Assembly: GCA_003523945.1 (NCBI GenBank)
Contig: DOFS01000393.1
Span: forward strand, 1 to 18,502
Direction of reading: 5' to 3'
Source of the DNA: Nitrospiraceae bacterium
GTDB taxonomy: Bacteria > Nitrospirota > Nitrospiria > Nitrospirales > UBA8639
DNA: 18,502 nt
Shown: in pieces, positions 1-8,647 of the stretch
How the letters are laid out: the number at the start of each line of letters is the position of its first letter
Numbering within the stretch: position 1 is the first letter of the stretch
Notes under the pieces: generated by a model
The model's input: only the letters and a program-made list of their open reading frames with translations
Told to the model about the DNA's origin: nothing
Databases searched by the model: none
Program-made: the position numbers and the translations under genes

Positions 1-37
1 AGTGCCAGAAAATAATGTCGTCCGGGCTAAGGCGCAT
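1..37 (-). CDS. atpB: N-ATPase subunit a, N-terminal fragment (cut by left window edge)
   Basis: Only the first 12 codons are in the window; they read MRLSPDDIIFWH, which resembles the usual start of the subunit a (AtpB) protein of N-type F1Fo ATPases. Subunit a forms the ion half-channels facing the c-ring. The ATG at 37-35 is preceded, six bases away, by a perfect AGGAGG (complement of 44-49) that lies inside the end of atpR. The gene overlaps atpR by 11 bases, so translation is probably coupled. Its place directly after atpR matches the known N-ATPase order atpDCQRBEFAG. The remaining genes (atpE, F, A, G) should lie to the left of the window. The fragment is short, so the call leans on context as much as on sequence. 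Confidence 0.8.
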   Translation of the reverse strand, partial: MRLSPDDIIFWH

Positions 38-338
38 GGCCGGCCTCCTGTGGCAGAGAGGGCGGGTTTTCCGTTAACCCGGTTATTCGGGTCACGATCG
101 GACGGGCGATGGTAAATCCCACGAGGCCTGCCAGCAGCCTTTCCCAATGGCCATCCGAGACCACATACAAACCGGTCAGGGTGATGGCGGTTCGCAGCAA
201 TAGACTGCCAAAAAACCAGAGGGCGGGCCGTGTGGATGTCACGCCTTTCCGAACCGTCCACCACAGGCCCCCGAAAAACATGGCTCCAAGCAAAAAACCC
301 GTTATCAGCGCCGATGCTACACCGAAGATGTCATTCAT
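27..338 (-). CDS. atpR: N-ATPase subunit AtpR
   Basis: This 103-residue membrane protein has three predicted hydrophobic segments at about residues 5-27, 38-60 and 64-83. It carries the FFGGLWWTVRKG and LLLRT stretches that I recognise from AtpR, a small subunit found only in N-type ATPase operons. AtpR is thought to help assemble or stabilise the Na+-binding c-ring in the cytoplasmic membrane. The reading frame is open much further upstream, to 515, but the ATG at 338 is the right start because the family begins at MNDIFG. The start overlaps the end of atpQ by 8 bases (ATGAATGA), and the end overlaps atpB by 11 bases. A Pro-rich tail follows the last segment. Presence of this gene is the clearest sign that the operon is the N type and not the housekeeping F type. 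Confidence 0.9.
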   Translation of the reverse strand: MNDIFGVASALITGFLLGAMFFGGLWWTVRKGVTSTRPALWFFGSLLLRTAITLTGLYVVSDGHWERLLAGLVGFTIARPIVTRITGLTENPPSLPQEAGHAP

Positions 339-657
339 CGTGATTCTCCTGTTCCGCTTGAATTTCCTTATCCTCCCTGGTGACCCAATGCCAGGCATTG
401 ACACAGCCGATGAATAGGCCGATAAAGAGCAATGTGAGCGTCCATGAATGCGGTGCGGGGTAGTGTTTGTCCAGCCAGAGTCCGAGCGCCGCGCCAAGCA
501 AGGTCGGAATCGCAACGGACCAGCCCACCAGTCCCATCATGCCCAACCCAAACCAGACGGTTTGTGTTTGGTGGCGTTGGGCCTTCAGTTTGCGTGTCGC
601 TTTTGTGCCAACCTTTCTGGCTAGGAACGTCTCCTCAGGTGAAGGTTTTTCAGACAT
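331..657 (-). CDS. atpQ: N-ATPase subunit AtpQ (AtpI-like)
   Basis: This 108-residue protein has a charged N-terminus, rich in Lys and Arg up to residue 30. Two hydrophobic segments follow at about 35-62 and 71-92, and it ends in an acidic tail. This is the layout of AtpI/AtpQ proteins; the GAALGLWLDKHYP stretch at the end of segment one fits the family. AtpI-type proteins are linked to c-ring assembly and possibly Mg2+ handling; AtpQ is the version that travels with AtpR. The start overlaps the stop of atpC by 8 bases (ATGTCTGA), and its own end overlaps the start of atpR by 8 bases, so the three genes are probably translated as a coupled unit. Confidence 0.88.
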   Translation of the reverse strand: MSEKPSPEETFLARKVGTKATRKLKAQRHQTQTVWFGLGMMGLVGWSVAIPTLLGAALGLWLDKHYPAPHSWTLTLLFIGLFIGCVNAWHWVTREDKEIQAEQENHDE

Positions 658-1045
658 GACGGAAATCCGCCAATCGGCGCATAAAGCTACTTTCCAACTT
701 GACCATCACCGAGCGGAGGCTTTGCTCCTGTTCGTCCAGAGTCAGAAATTCACGTTCCACGGTCTCCCGCAATTGCCGGAGGTCGGTTCCGGCAATCGCG
801 TTGCGCACGGAGACCATCACGTCAGGTCCGCTTTTGACCAGTACTCCTTCATCAATGGCGATGTATTGCTCCTCTTCTGTGGCGGTCTCATAGGTCAGAA
901 TCCCCGGCTCGAGGGCTGCCACGCAGTCAAGCCGTTGCGGCAAAAGGCCAAACGAGCCTTCCCGTGTTTCCGCGACGAGACGTGCCACCGACTTCTGTAC
1001 GGTGAAAACACGGAACGGCAGAAGAATTTTCAGGGTCATGAGCAT
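650..1045 (-). CDS. atpC: N-ATPase subunit epsilon
   Basis: The 131-residue product matches the F1 epsilon subunit. It has an N-terminal beta-sandwich carrying the GSFGLLP signature at residues 30-36, then a helical C-terminal part rich in Glu, Arg and Gln (about 90-131). Epsilon sits on the central stalk and can restrain ATP hydrolysis. In the N type the usual GILPGHAPL stretch is replaced by GLLPQRLD, as here. Two starts are possible: ATG at 1045 or ATG at 1039 (MTLKILLPF), and neither has a strong Shine-Dalgarno sequence. The gene follows atpD after 37 bases and overlaps atpQ by 8. Confidence 0.88.
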   Translation of the reverse strand: MLMTLKILLPFRVFTVQKSVARLVAETREGSFGLLPQRLDCVAALEPGILTYETATEEEQYIAIDEGVLVKSGPDVMVSVRNAIAGTDLRQLRETVEREFLTLDEQEQSLRSVMVKLESSFMRRLADFRHV

Positions 1046-1082
1046 CGGCGGCCTATTCGAGTTCCGGTTTCTGTCTCCACGG

Positions 1083-2591
<1,509 letters not shown>

Positions 2592-2682
2592 TCAGGGCGT
2601 CGGTTGAGCCGTCCTGTGTCCGTGATTAACCCGGGTTTTCTTTCTCTGGCAGAGGATGCCGGGATTTGACGTACGGCGTTTC

Positions 2683-2712
2683 ATTCAACCTCCGCTCGCA
2701 TACATGAGTCAA
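2683..2712 (-). promoter_or_regulatory. possible sigma70-like promoter of the N-ATPase operon
   Basis: Reading the minus strand, TTGACT (complement of 2707-2712) is followed after 18 bases by TTGAAT (complement of 2683-2688). The -35 is close to consensus and the -10 is moderate. It would start transcription about 125 bases before atpD. This is inferred from the sequence pattern only. Confidence 0.3.
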
Positions 2713-2787
2713 CGTCTCCGCTGATATCCAAGTGAAAAAAACCGGCAATCCACCAAATCCGCAGACAATGTTCAGTCATTGTACGAT

Positions 2788-2820
2788 TGAAGAGAGCCTG
2801 GATCCACCATGCTCTCTTCA
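2788..2820. repeat. perfect 10-bp inverted repeat, hairpin
   Basis: TGAAGAGAGC at 2788-2797 and GCTCTCTTCA at 2811-2820 are exact reverse complements with a 13-base loop. No T-run follows on either strand, so a standard intrinsic terminator is unlikely. It lies 63 bases past the antiporter stop and upstream of the likely atpD promoter. It could be a regulator site, an mRNA-end hairpin or a processing site. Confidence 0.6.
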
Positions 2821-2882
2821 AGCATCCGGTTTCAGATTTCATCAAGTTGAATAGGGGCACCTCGATCATCCATTTCTGTTTG

Positions 2883-4073
2883 TCACGTCACCATCCCATT
2901 CTTTTTCTGCTCTTCTCCGACTTTTATGAGGGCTTTTCGGGTCATGACCGGTCCGATAAGTTCGAAGATGATCGTGGAGCCAATGGCAATCGGAAGAATT
3001 ACTTCCTTGAGGTCTGGCAGATGTTGACTGGCTAATAACGCCATGCCCAATGCGACTCCGGCTTGCGGCCAGAGTGCCATGCCCATCCATTGCCGAATGA
3101 GAGGAGATGCCCCGCTGACGAGTCCTCCTCCCCAGGATCCGATTACCCGGCCTATGAGTCGCAGGATGATGTAGGCACCGCCTAGAAGGCTGGTTGCTTG
3201 TAAGGCATGCAGGTCCAATGAGGCTCCGGCCAGGATAAAAAAGAGGATCATGAACGGCCACTCGATTCCTTCAATGGCGGTAAAGGGCCGTCGGTGGTGA
3301 ACAGCTAAATTGGCGACGGTAGCTCCTAAGACCATACCCGCTAGAATAAAAGAGACATGCAAGAAAACAGCAAGGCCTCCACACAGCAGGACCAGTCCTA
3401 ACGCCTCAGCTTGAGTGGGTTCCCCTTGCTTGATGCGTCCGGTTAAATAGGCCATGGGAATCCCCAGCACCAGTCCCAGCAGCAGGGCCCCGGCGATTTC
3501 CCATACTCCCAGCAGGAGCATGTCCCACCCGGTTCCCAGTCCGGAAAACGTTTGGGCAATTGCCAGGAGAACGCTAAAGATCAGGAGGCCCCAGACGTCG
3601 TCAATGGCCACGACATTTTCCAATGTCTTGGCAAATTCACCTTTCGCCCGAATCTCCCGGATGACATCTATGGTGGCGGCAGGATCGGTCGCCAGGGCAA
3701 TACCCGCCAGGATGAGTGCAATTTCTATCCGGACGCCAAAGGCCAGAAGTCCAATGAAGACGGTTGTGGCGGTTGCCAAGACTGCTCCAATCGAGATCCA
3801 CAAAACGACGGTACCCCGTTTTTGTAGAGACGAACCGGTCATATGATGTCCAAGAAGAAACCCCACCATGGATAAGGCGATGTTGGTCACGACAGAAAAC
3901 CAGTCTTCCCGGAAGTCCGGTAAGAGATCAAGTCCGGATGGACCGATGGCAAACCCGGCAAGCAGTAACAATGTGACTCTGGGGATACACGTTCGGCGTC
4001 CCAATAGATCGGTGAGCAGCCCTAACAGAAATAAGGCGCCAAGCGTAATCAGTATTTTAGGGATGTCGTCCAT
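2883..4073 (-). CDS. cation/proton antiporter, CPA family with double-Asp motif
   Basis: This 396-residue integral membrane protein has about a dozen hydrophobic segments and belongs to the Na_H_Exchanger fold. It shows ATDP at residues 128-131 in the unwound-helix region and AIDD at 156-159. The paired aspartates D158-D159 are the hallmark of electrogenic antiporters such as NapA and NhaA, which swap two H+ for one Na+. A basic residue in LIGRVIG (about R309) may correspond to the conserved Lys/Arg of the late core helix. There is no C-terminal TrkA-N nucleotide-binding domain, unlike KefB/KefC, so it is not a glutathione-gated K+ channel type. It is on the same strand as, and upstream of, the N-ATPase operon, which suggests a joint role in sodium balance; the 330-base gap argues for separate transcription. 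Substrate (Na+ or K+) is inferred. Confidence 0.85.
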   Translation of the reverse strand: MDDIPKILITLGALFLLGLLTDLLGRRTCIPRVTLLLLAGFAIGPSGLDLLPDFREDWFSVVTNIALSMVGFLLGHHMTGSSLQKRGTVVLWISIGAVLATATTVFIGLLAFGVRIEIALILAGIALATDPAATIDVIREIRAKGEFAKTLENVVAIDDVWGLLIFSVLLAIAQTFSGLGTGWDMLLLGVWEIAGALLLGLVLGIPMAYLTGRIKQGEPTQAEALGLVLLCGGLAVFLHVSFILAGMVLGATVANLAVHHRRPFTAIEGIEWPFMILFFILAGASLDLHALQATSLLGGAYIILRLIGRVIGSWGGGLVSGASPLIRQWMGMALWPQAGVALGMALLASQHLPDLKEVILPIAIGSTIIFELIGPVMTRKALIKVGEEQKKNGMVT

Positions 4074-4510
4074 CAGTTTTTCTCAAGAAACGCTCAAAGT
4101 GGTTGGTGTCGGCTTTGATAAGGAACCGACTTTAAGAAGAACCGGTTACCTCCAATCCAAGAATGATCCCTCCCTGCCTGAATGACCGCGGCCATCACAT
4201 TAATGTCTTGGGTAAGAAGTTCAAAGGGCTCCGACCACGAAATATGATGAGTGACGGGGGTAAGACCACCCCGCTGAGAGCGACAGACCCTGGCAGTCAT
4301 GAGTGTGGATATGGGAGAAGAAATGTTTTCGAAAACGTCAAAGGGGGAAGAGGGGATGAAGGGGCTCGGCAGGAGGAACGTTGCCAGATTTCCATAACGC
4401 ATAAACGACGAAAGGGGAAGGGGACAGGCGGAACGGCTGGGGTGGGAACCGGCGTCCCGGGCAACAGGAAGCCTTTGGTTTATGCAGAGGGTGGAGGCGG
4501 TCGTCGGCAA
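4074..4510. other. gene-free stretch between uspA-like gene and antiporter
   Basis: About 440 bases contain no gene that I can support. Open frames exist on both strands (4094-4510 minus, 4163-4528 plus), but their translations are low-complexity, match no family that I know and lack ribosome binding sites. The plus strand is markedly purine-rich around 4310-4400. The antiporter promoter should lie in the right-to-left part near 4074-4200; no clear -10/-35 pair stood out. This may be a decayed gene. Confidence 0.5.
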
Positions 4511-5083
4511 TTATTTTCTTTTTCCTGAACCGGATGAGGGTTTGGTGCGCTTCTTGTTCGTTTCCGTTTTGAGCGGTTTGGATACCGCATCAACATCAGT
4601 GAAAGGCTGTCGTTTATGATAAGGATACGGGACGCAAAGCACTGGACATGTCACGGTGCGAACCACTTTTTCGGCCGTACTGCCAAAAAAAATCCTGGTA
4701 ATATCGCCCGTTTGGCCCCCATAACTGCCCATGACGACAAGGTCGACCTGTTCTGATCGTGTCATACGGGCAATTTCCATAAAAGGTTTCCCTTCGCTGA
4801 GTAAACGCGTGATTTTTAGCCCCTTGGTTTCAGGTAACGCCATCAGGCCCCGTGCCAGAAGACGAGCCTGGTGATGTAAGCGTTTTTTTTGGACTTTCTC
4901 CTCCGAGGGCAGTGCGAGTCCGAGCGCGTTCAGGGCATCAAGGGATTTGGTGTCGATGACATGAAGGAGTATGACCTCTGATTGAAAACTTCGTGCGAGA
5001 CGAAGACCAACCAGAAACGCCTCTCGTGAGGATGGAGCAAAATCGACGGGTATCAGAATTTTTTGAAACAGACCCTCACCCAT
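4511..5083 (-). CDS. universal stress protein, single Usp domain with basic tail
   Basis: This 190-residue protein is a single Usp (UspA) domain. It has the N-terminal IPVDF strand at 11-15, the LLHVID strand at 39-44, the DLVVMGSYG strand at 114-122 and the C-terminal TCPVLCVP strand. The ATP-binding loop starts at G119 and ends at G134-S135, but the spacing is 11 residues instead of the classical 9 (G-2X-G-9X-G-S/T), so ATP binding may be altered. About 25 residues at the C-terminus form a Lys/Ser-rich tail not typical of UspA. ATG at 5083 has GAGG eight bases upstream. It is divergent from the tandem-Usp gene across a 408-base gap. Cytoplasmic stress or energy-state role inferred from family. 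Confidence 0.87.
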   Translation of the reverse strand: MGEGLFQKILIPVDFAPSSREAFLVGLRLARSFQSEVILLHVIDTKSLDALNALGLALPSEEKVQKKRLHHQARLLARGLMALPETKGLKITRLLSEGKPFMEIARMTRSEQVDLVVMGSYGGQTGDITRIFFGSTAEKVVRTVTCPVLCVPYPYHKRQPFTDVDAVSKPLKTETNKKRTKPSSGSGKRK

Positions 5084-5491
5084 GTTGTTGACCTCGTGAT
5101 AAAGTTGTCATAGCGTAGATATTTACGATAATGCATGAGAACTCAGCAAAGAAAATGCCAGACCATGTTCTTTTCCTGAGAGTCGAGTTTGAGTGAGAGT
5201 TAGACGAGACAAAACGTTGGCTAGCGCCCAACCAGTTTTATTGGTCTCCTCCAAAAAGCGGAAAAAAGCTACACCATGATGAAGGAAAAGAGTCCCAAAA
5301 AAGGGCATGTGGAAATAGGGTGAACGGTTTTGACGTTTTCTTTTCATGGAAACTTCAAATTTCTGCCCTGAAAAATGTCGGATAAATACTTTTCCACCTG
5401 GCAGGATTCCTGCGAGTAGGAAGAGTGTGTCGTCATGAACAATGGACTTGTGTGAAGTGTTCTGTGTGAATGGGATTGAGGAGATGAGCCA
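5084..5491. other. divergent promoter region between two Usp genes
   Basis: This 408-base gap separates two divergently read Usp genes and must carry both promoters. On the plus strand there is a sigma54-like element at 5398-5414 (listed separately) and a lone TTGACG at 5330-5335 without a good -10. Minus-strand open frames here are antisense to the tandem-Usp gene or have no recognisable product. Confidence 0.5.
5398..5414 (+). promoter_or_regulatory. possible sigma54 (-24/-12) promoter of tandem Usp gene
   Basis: CTGGCAGGATTCCTGCG has GG at 5400-5401 and GC at 5412-5413 separated by exactly 10 bases, the defining spacing of sigma54 promoters, and TGGCA is intact in the -24 box. The -12 box is CTGC rather than TTGC. 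It sits about 80 bases before the Usp start. The same bases form a GCAGGA-T-TCCTGC palindrome, so a repressor site or chance is possible. Confidence 0.3.
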
Positions 5492-6400
5492 ATGAAAATC
5501 CTGTGTGCGGTTGATGAATCGGAGTTTTCTCTCTGGGCCCTGGAATGTGTGGGAAAGTTGTTTCGCCATTCGGTAAAAGAGTTGGTGCTTTTGCATGCAG
5601 TTGATCCACGAATCTTGAGAGGTGGTGGGGGAAAGCGACACAAAAAGCATGACTCAGGAACCAAAGATATTTCTCAAAAACTGGAGGCAGCAGGTCAGAA
5701 GGTCTTGGCGGGTTGTGCGCACCGAATCGAAGTGGCAATAAGCCAGGCTACGACGAAGCCCTTCGCGGTGATTAAGACGGCCCTGGTGAAAGGGCATGTG
5801 GCTGATTCAATTATTACCTATGCCGAGCGAAGCCGACCTGATTTGGTGGTTGTGGGATCACGCGGAATGAACGATCTTCCGGGATATCTGCTCGGGAGTA
5901 TTTCGAGGACGATTCTGACCCATGGCCCCTGCTCCGTTCTGACGGTGAAGAGTCCGCTCGACGTGCCGGGCTCCGTCTTACTCGCCTTGGATGGGTCCAA
6001 GCCATCCAAGTTTGCGGCAAACAAGGTGAAAGAATGGCTTTCTCCCGAAGAGGTGACCCTTCACCTGGTGTCGGTTGTGCCCGATATTTTGACGGATGCC
6101 TCCCAGAAAGTGTTTCCGAAATCCCGATTGAAGGCCCTGGTGGCTCCTCTCCGTCTTCAAGCTCAGGAATGCCTTGAGCAATATCGAGAATTGTTTCTCA
6201 AGGAAGGGTTTCAAGTGGTTGGAACACGTCTTCAGGGGAATCCACGGGAGAAAATCGTCGAATCGGTTCCAACCTGTCACGCCCAATTGGTGGTCATGGG
6301 ATCCAAGGGTCTCACTGGTGTTGAACGGTTTACCATGGGAAGTGTCTCGGAATGGGTGAGTGCCTATGCGCCCACCTCCGTGCTGGTCGTTCGGCATTAA
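5492..6400 (+). CDS. tandem universal stress protein (two Usp domains)
   Basis: The 302-residue protein contains two Usp domains in a row, about residues 1-153 and 158-302. Each has a classical ATP-binding loop: G122-SR-G followed by nine residues and G135-S136, and G270-SK-G followed by nine residues and G283-S284. Both match G-2X-G-9X-G-S exactly, so both halves are likely to bind ATP. A Gly/Lys/His-rich insertion (about 44-53) interrupts the first domain. ATG at 5492 follows GAGGAG after eight bases. It heads a plus-strand cluster with the pentapeptide-repeat, CBS and small hypothetical genes. Fused Usp proteins act in stress survival and adenylate sensing in other bacteria; the exact role here is unknown. 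Confidence 0.92.
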   Translation: MKILCAVDESEFSLWALECVGKLFRHSVKELVLLHAVDPRILRGGGGKRHKKHDSGTKDISQKLEAAGQKVLAGCAHRIEVAISQATTKPFAVIKTALVKGHVADSIITYAERSRPDLVVVGSRGMNDLPGYLLGSISRTILTHGPCSVLTVKSPLDVPGSVLLALDGSKPSKFAANKVKEWLSPEEVTLHLVSVVPDILTDASQKVFPKSRLKALVAPLRLQAQECLEQYRELFLKEGFQVVGTRLQGNPREKIVESVPTCHAQLVVMGSKGLTGVERFTMGSVSEWVSAYAPTSVLVVRH

Positions 6401-6493
6401 AACCTATCGTAAATGGCGAAGGCTTTTTGTCTGCTTGTCTGGGAAATCTTTATAGAAAGAGCGGGCTCTACACGACATAAAGGAGGGGTATTG

Positions 6494-7810
6494 TTGAACA
6501 CAAGAAAGACAGGACGATTGCAGGGAAAGCCGGTGAAGCCGGGCGGGTTATGGCTCGGAAGAGTGATGCCATTCGTATTGCTCGGGAGTCTGACGTCCGC
6601 AGGAGCCTTTGGAGAGCATCTGGATGTGTCCGGTGGCCTCACAGGCATCTCCTCGGACTGTCATGGGGCATATCTCGGGAAACAGGTTCCTGGTGAGACG
6701 CTGACCCGGATGTTAGCCGCGCATGCCCGATGGCTCGCCGATCATCAAGACCCGAAAGGGGTGCAGGCCGATTTATGCGGGGCCGATCTGGCCGGGGTCG
6801 ATTTTCGTGAGGAAGATTTGAGCGGCGCCAACTTTCAAGGAGCCAATCTGACTGGTGCCGTGTTCACCACCGCCAAATTAGTCCATGTGAACTTTCAAAA
6901 AGCGAACCTCACCGAAGCCTCTTTCTACTCGGTTGATATGCGCGGAGCCAAAGTCTCAGGTGCCAGGGCCCGGTTGGCAGACTTTCGAAAAGCCGATTTG
7001 ACCCAGGCCAATTTCACGGGAGCCGATCTGCGAGAAGCGAATCTCGCAGAGTCCCGTTTCCGCCTGGGTGTTTTACGGGGCGCTGATTTGGAGGAGGCCT
7101 ATCTGGTCAGGGCAGATTTCGAAATGGCCAATTTGGCGGAAGCGTCTCTTATTCGAGCGGATGGTCGAGAAGCCAATTTTCACCGAGCTTTACTCGCCAA
7201 GGTCAAACTTTTGGATGCGGATTTAAACCGAAGCAACTTGCAAGAAGCCGATCTTCGCTCGGCCGATTTGTCCGGGGCGGATTTGGGATTAGCCAATCTG
7301 AATGAGGCTGTGCTGACGCAGGCCAATCTCCGCGAAGCGAATTTGGACAGGGCCGTCCTGTTTCAGGCCAATCTCGAAGGAGCCAATTGCGCCGGGGCAA
7401 GTTTTCAAAATGCCGACATGCTTGAGGCGAATTTAGCGAGTAGCGATCTCTTGCGGGCGACATTGGATGAAGCCTATATGGCGAAGGCAAATTTGCAGGG
7501 GGCAAATCTGGAAGGCGCGGATGTCTCGTGGGCGAATCTGGTGGAAGCGGATCTTTCACAGAGCAATCTGGAGTTTGCCGTGCTGTTCCGCACCAATCTG
7601 CAAGAGGCCAAACTGGATGGGGCGAGGTTTTACGGGGCCGATCTTCGGGGGGCGAATCTCGAAAACGCCTCTTTTCAGGGCACGCGTTTGGAGGGTGTGG
7701 CCATTCGGTATGCCCAAGGATTGAACCAGGCACAACTGAATCAGGCTTGTGTCGATGCACGAACCCGGTTACCCGAAGGATTGCAGGGACCAGCTCCATG
7801 CCTGCGATGA
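6494..7810 (+). CDS. secreted pentapeptide-repeat protein
   Basis: Most of this protein, about residues 91-400 of 438, is an unbroken run of roughly 60 pentapeptide repeats of the A(D/N)LXX type. These fold into a right-handed four-sided beta-helix. A typical lead-in (LAAHARWLADH) precedes the repeats, and a short Cys-containing tail ends it. I choose TTG at 6494 because AGGAGG lies at 6481-6486, seven bases away. That start also gives a plausible signal peptide: basic residues, then the hydrophobic VMPFVLLGSLTSAGAFG stretch. The frame is open to an ATG at 6413, but that start has no ribosome binding site and would bury the signal sequence. It is probably exported to the periplasm or cell surface. 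No gyrase-protection or enzymatic role can be assigned from the repeats. It follows the tandem-Usp gene by 93 bases on the same strand. Confidence 0.88.
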   Translation: MNTRKTGRLQGKPVKPGGLWLGRVMPFVLLGSLTSAGAFGEHLDVSGGLTGISSDCHGAYLGKQVPGETLTRMLAAHARWLADHQDPKGVQADLCGADLAGVDFREEDLSGANFQGANLTGAVFTTAKLVHVNFQKANLTEASFYSVDMRGAKVSGARARLADFRKADLTQANFTGADLREANLAESRFRLGVLRGADLEEAYLVRADFEMANLAEASLIRADGREANFHRALLAKVKLLDADLNRSNLQEADLRSADLSGADLGLANLNEAVLTQANLREANLDRAVLFQANLEGANCAGASFQNADMLEANLASSDLLRATLDEAYMAKANLQGANLEGADVSWANLVEADLSQSNLEFAVLFRTNLQEAKLDGARFYGADLRGANLENASFQGTRLEGVAIRYAQGLNQAQLNQACVDARTRLPEGLQGPAPCLR

Positions 7811-7920
7811 GCACGAAAATTTGGACTTCGCAAAAGGGTTAAGGGGGGTAATGAACATGCTCACTGTCTCATTCACAATTATTGAGTGTGAACCCATGCC
7901 ACCGGACACGGAGTGTCGGA

Positions 7921-8565
7921 ATGTTCACCGTATTTGAGCCGGGAGGCATGCGGGCCCCTTATGTGCCGGGTTCGTTCCGGCAGAGAAATGTCGAGAAAAT
8001 CTCGAAGGCCTCTGCCACCGGGCAGGTGAAGGTTGGGCGGGAAAATCCTCCTTCGGTTTCTCAGAAGAATGGGGGGCTATCTTCCTTGCAGGCCCGCCTG
8101 TATGAACAGGTTGAATCGTCCACGCAATCTTCTCGAGCAAAGATTTTTGCCAGGGACATCATGTCTTCCCCTGTCGTCACGCTTCCTGTGACGTCCTCGC
8201 TTTCCCAAGCCTGGGATGTGGTTCATTCCAGGCGATTTCGACACATTCCTATTCTCGGGGAAGATGACGTCGTGGTCGGGATGTTGTCCGATCGCGATCT
8301 GTTCCGGGGAGCCATGGAGTCGGTTCTTTCAGGGACAACGCGGTCTAAGAAACAAGCCGGGGGTTCAATCCACAGTCTGGTCAGTCGCCCGGTCCTGGTC
8401 GCGTCCCCGGAAGCCGAGCTTCGCGCACTTGCGAGGGTGTTGTTGGAGGAACGCATTGGCGCATTGCCGATTGTGTCTGAAGCCGTGGGCTTAGTGGGCA
8501 TCATAACCAGGAGTGATATTTTGCGTGCCCTGGTCACCCATCCTGACTTTGACCAATGGGTATGA
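7921..8565 (+). CDS. CBS-pair protein with long N-terminal extension
   Basis: The 214-residue product carries two CBS domains, at about 74-133 (ARDIMSSPVV to SDRDLF) and 147-207 (LVSRPVLV to TRSDILRAL). A CBS pair forms a Bateman module that binds AMP, ATP or related nucleotides. The first 70 residues are unlike any domain I know; they are basic and Ser-rich, and probably flexible. ATG at 7921 is preferred over an in-frame TTG at 7882 because GGAG lies seven bases upstream. No enzymatic or DNA-binding domain is attached, so it is a stand-alone sensor or adaptor. It lies 110 bases after the pentapeptide gene and before the small hypothetical gene, all on the plus strand. Confidence 0.87.
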   Translation: MFTVFEPGGMRAPYVPGSFRQRNVEKISKASATGQVKVGRENPPSVSQKNGGLSSLQARLYEQVESSTQSSRAKIFARDIMSSPVVTLPVTSSLSQAWDVVHSRRFRHIPILGEDDVVVGMLSDRDLFRGAMESVLSGTTRSKKQAGGSIHSLVSRPVLVASPEAELRALARVLLEERIGALPIVSEAVGLVGIITRSDILRALVTHPDFDQWV

Positions 8566-8647
8566 AGGAAAGAGATTTTCGCCCCCAATGGGGAGAAAGC
8601 GGGCAATTCCTCTCTTATTCCTTTTGCCGATTTAAAGGAGAAAACAC

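Noticed and set aside
4245..4300. Possible TPP riboswitch (GGGGT...CTGAGA...ACCCT on the plus strand)
   Set aside because: The downstream CCTGATC and ATGCCAGCG-type parts of the thi box are missing and no thiamine gene follows.
4325..4336. 12-base perfect palindrome GTTTTCGAAAAC
   Set aside because: Several such palindromes are expected by chance in a window this size, and it lies far from a start codon.
4094..4528. Overlapping open frames on both strands (138 and 121 codons)
   Set aside because: No ribosome binding sites, low-complexity translations and no family resemblance; treated as non-coding or decayed.
5123..5650. 175-codon minus-strand open frame
   Set aside because: It is largely antisense to the tandem-Usp gene and its promoter region, with no recognisable product.
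7851..7937. 28-codon open frame overlapping the CBS gene start, possible leader peptide
   Set aside because: G-rich tract is only two bases from the ATG, the peptide looks random, and the CBS gene has its own ribosome binding site.
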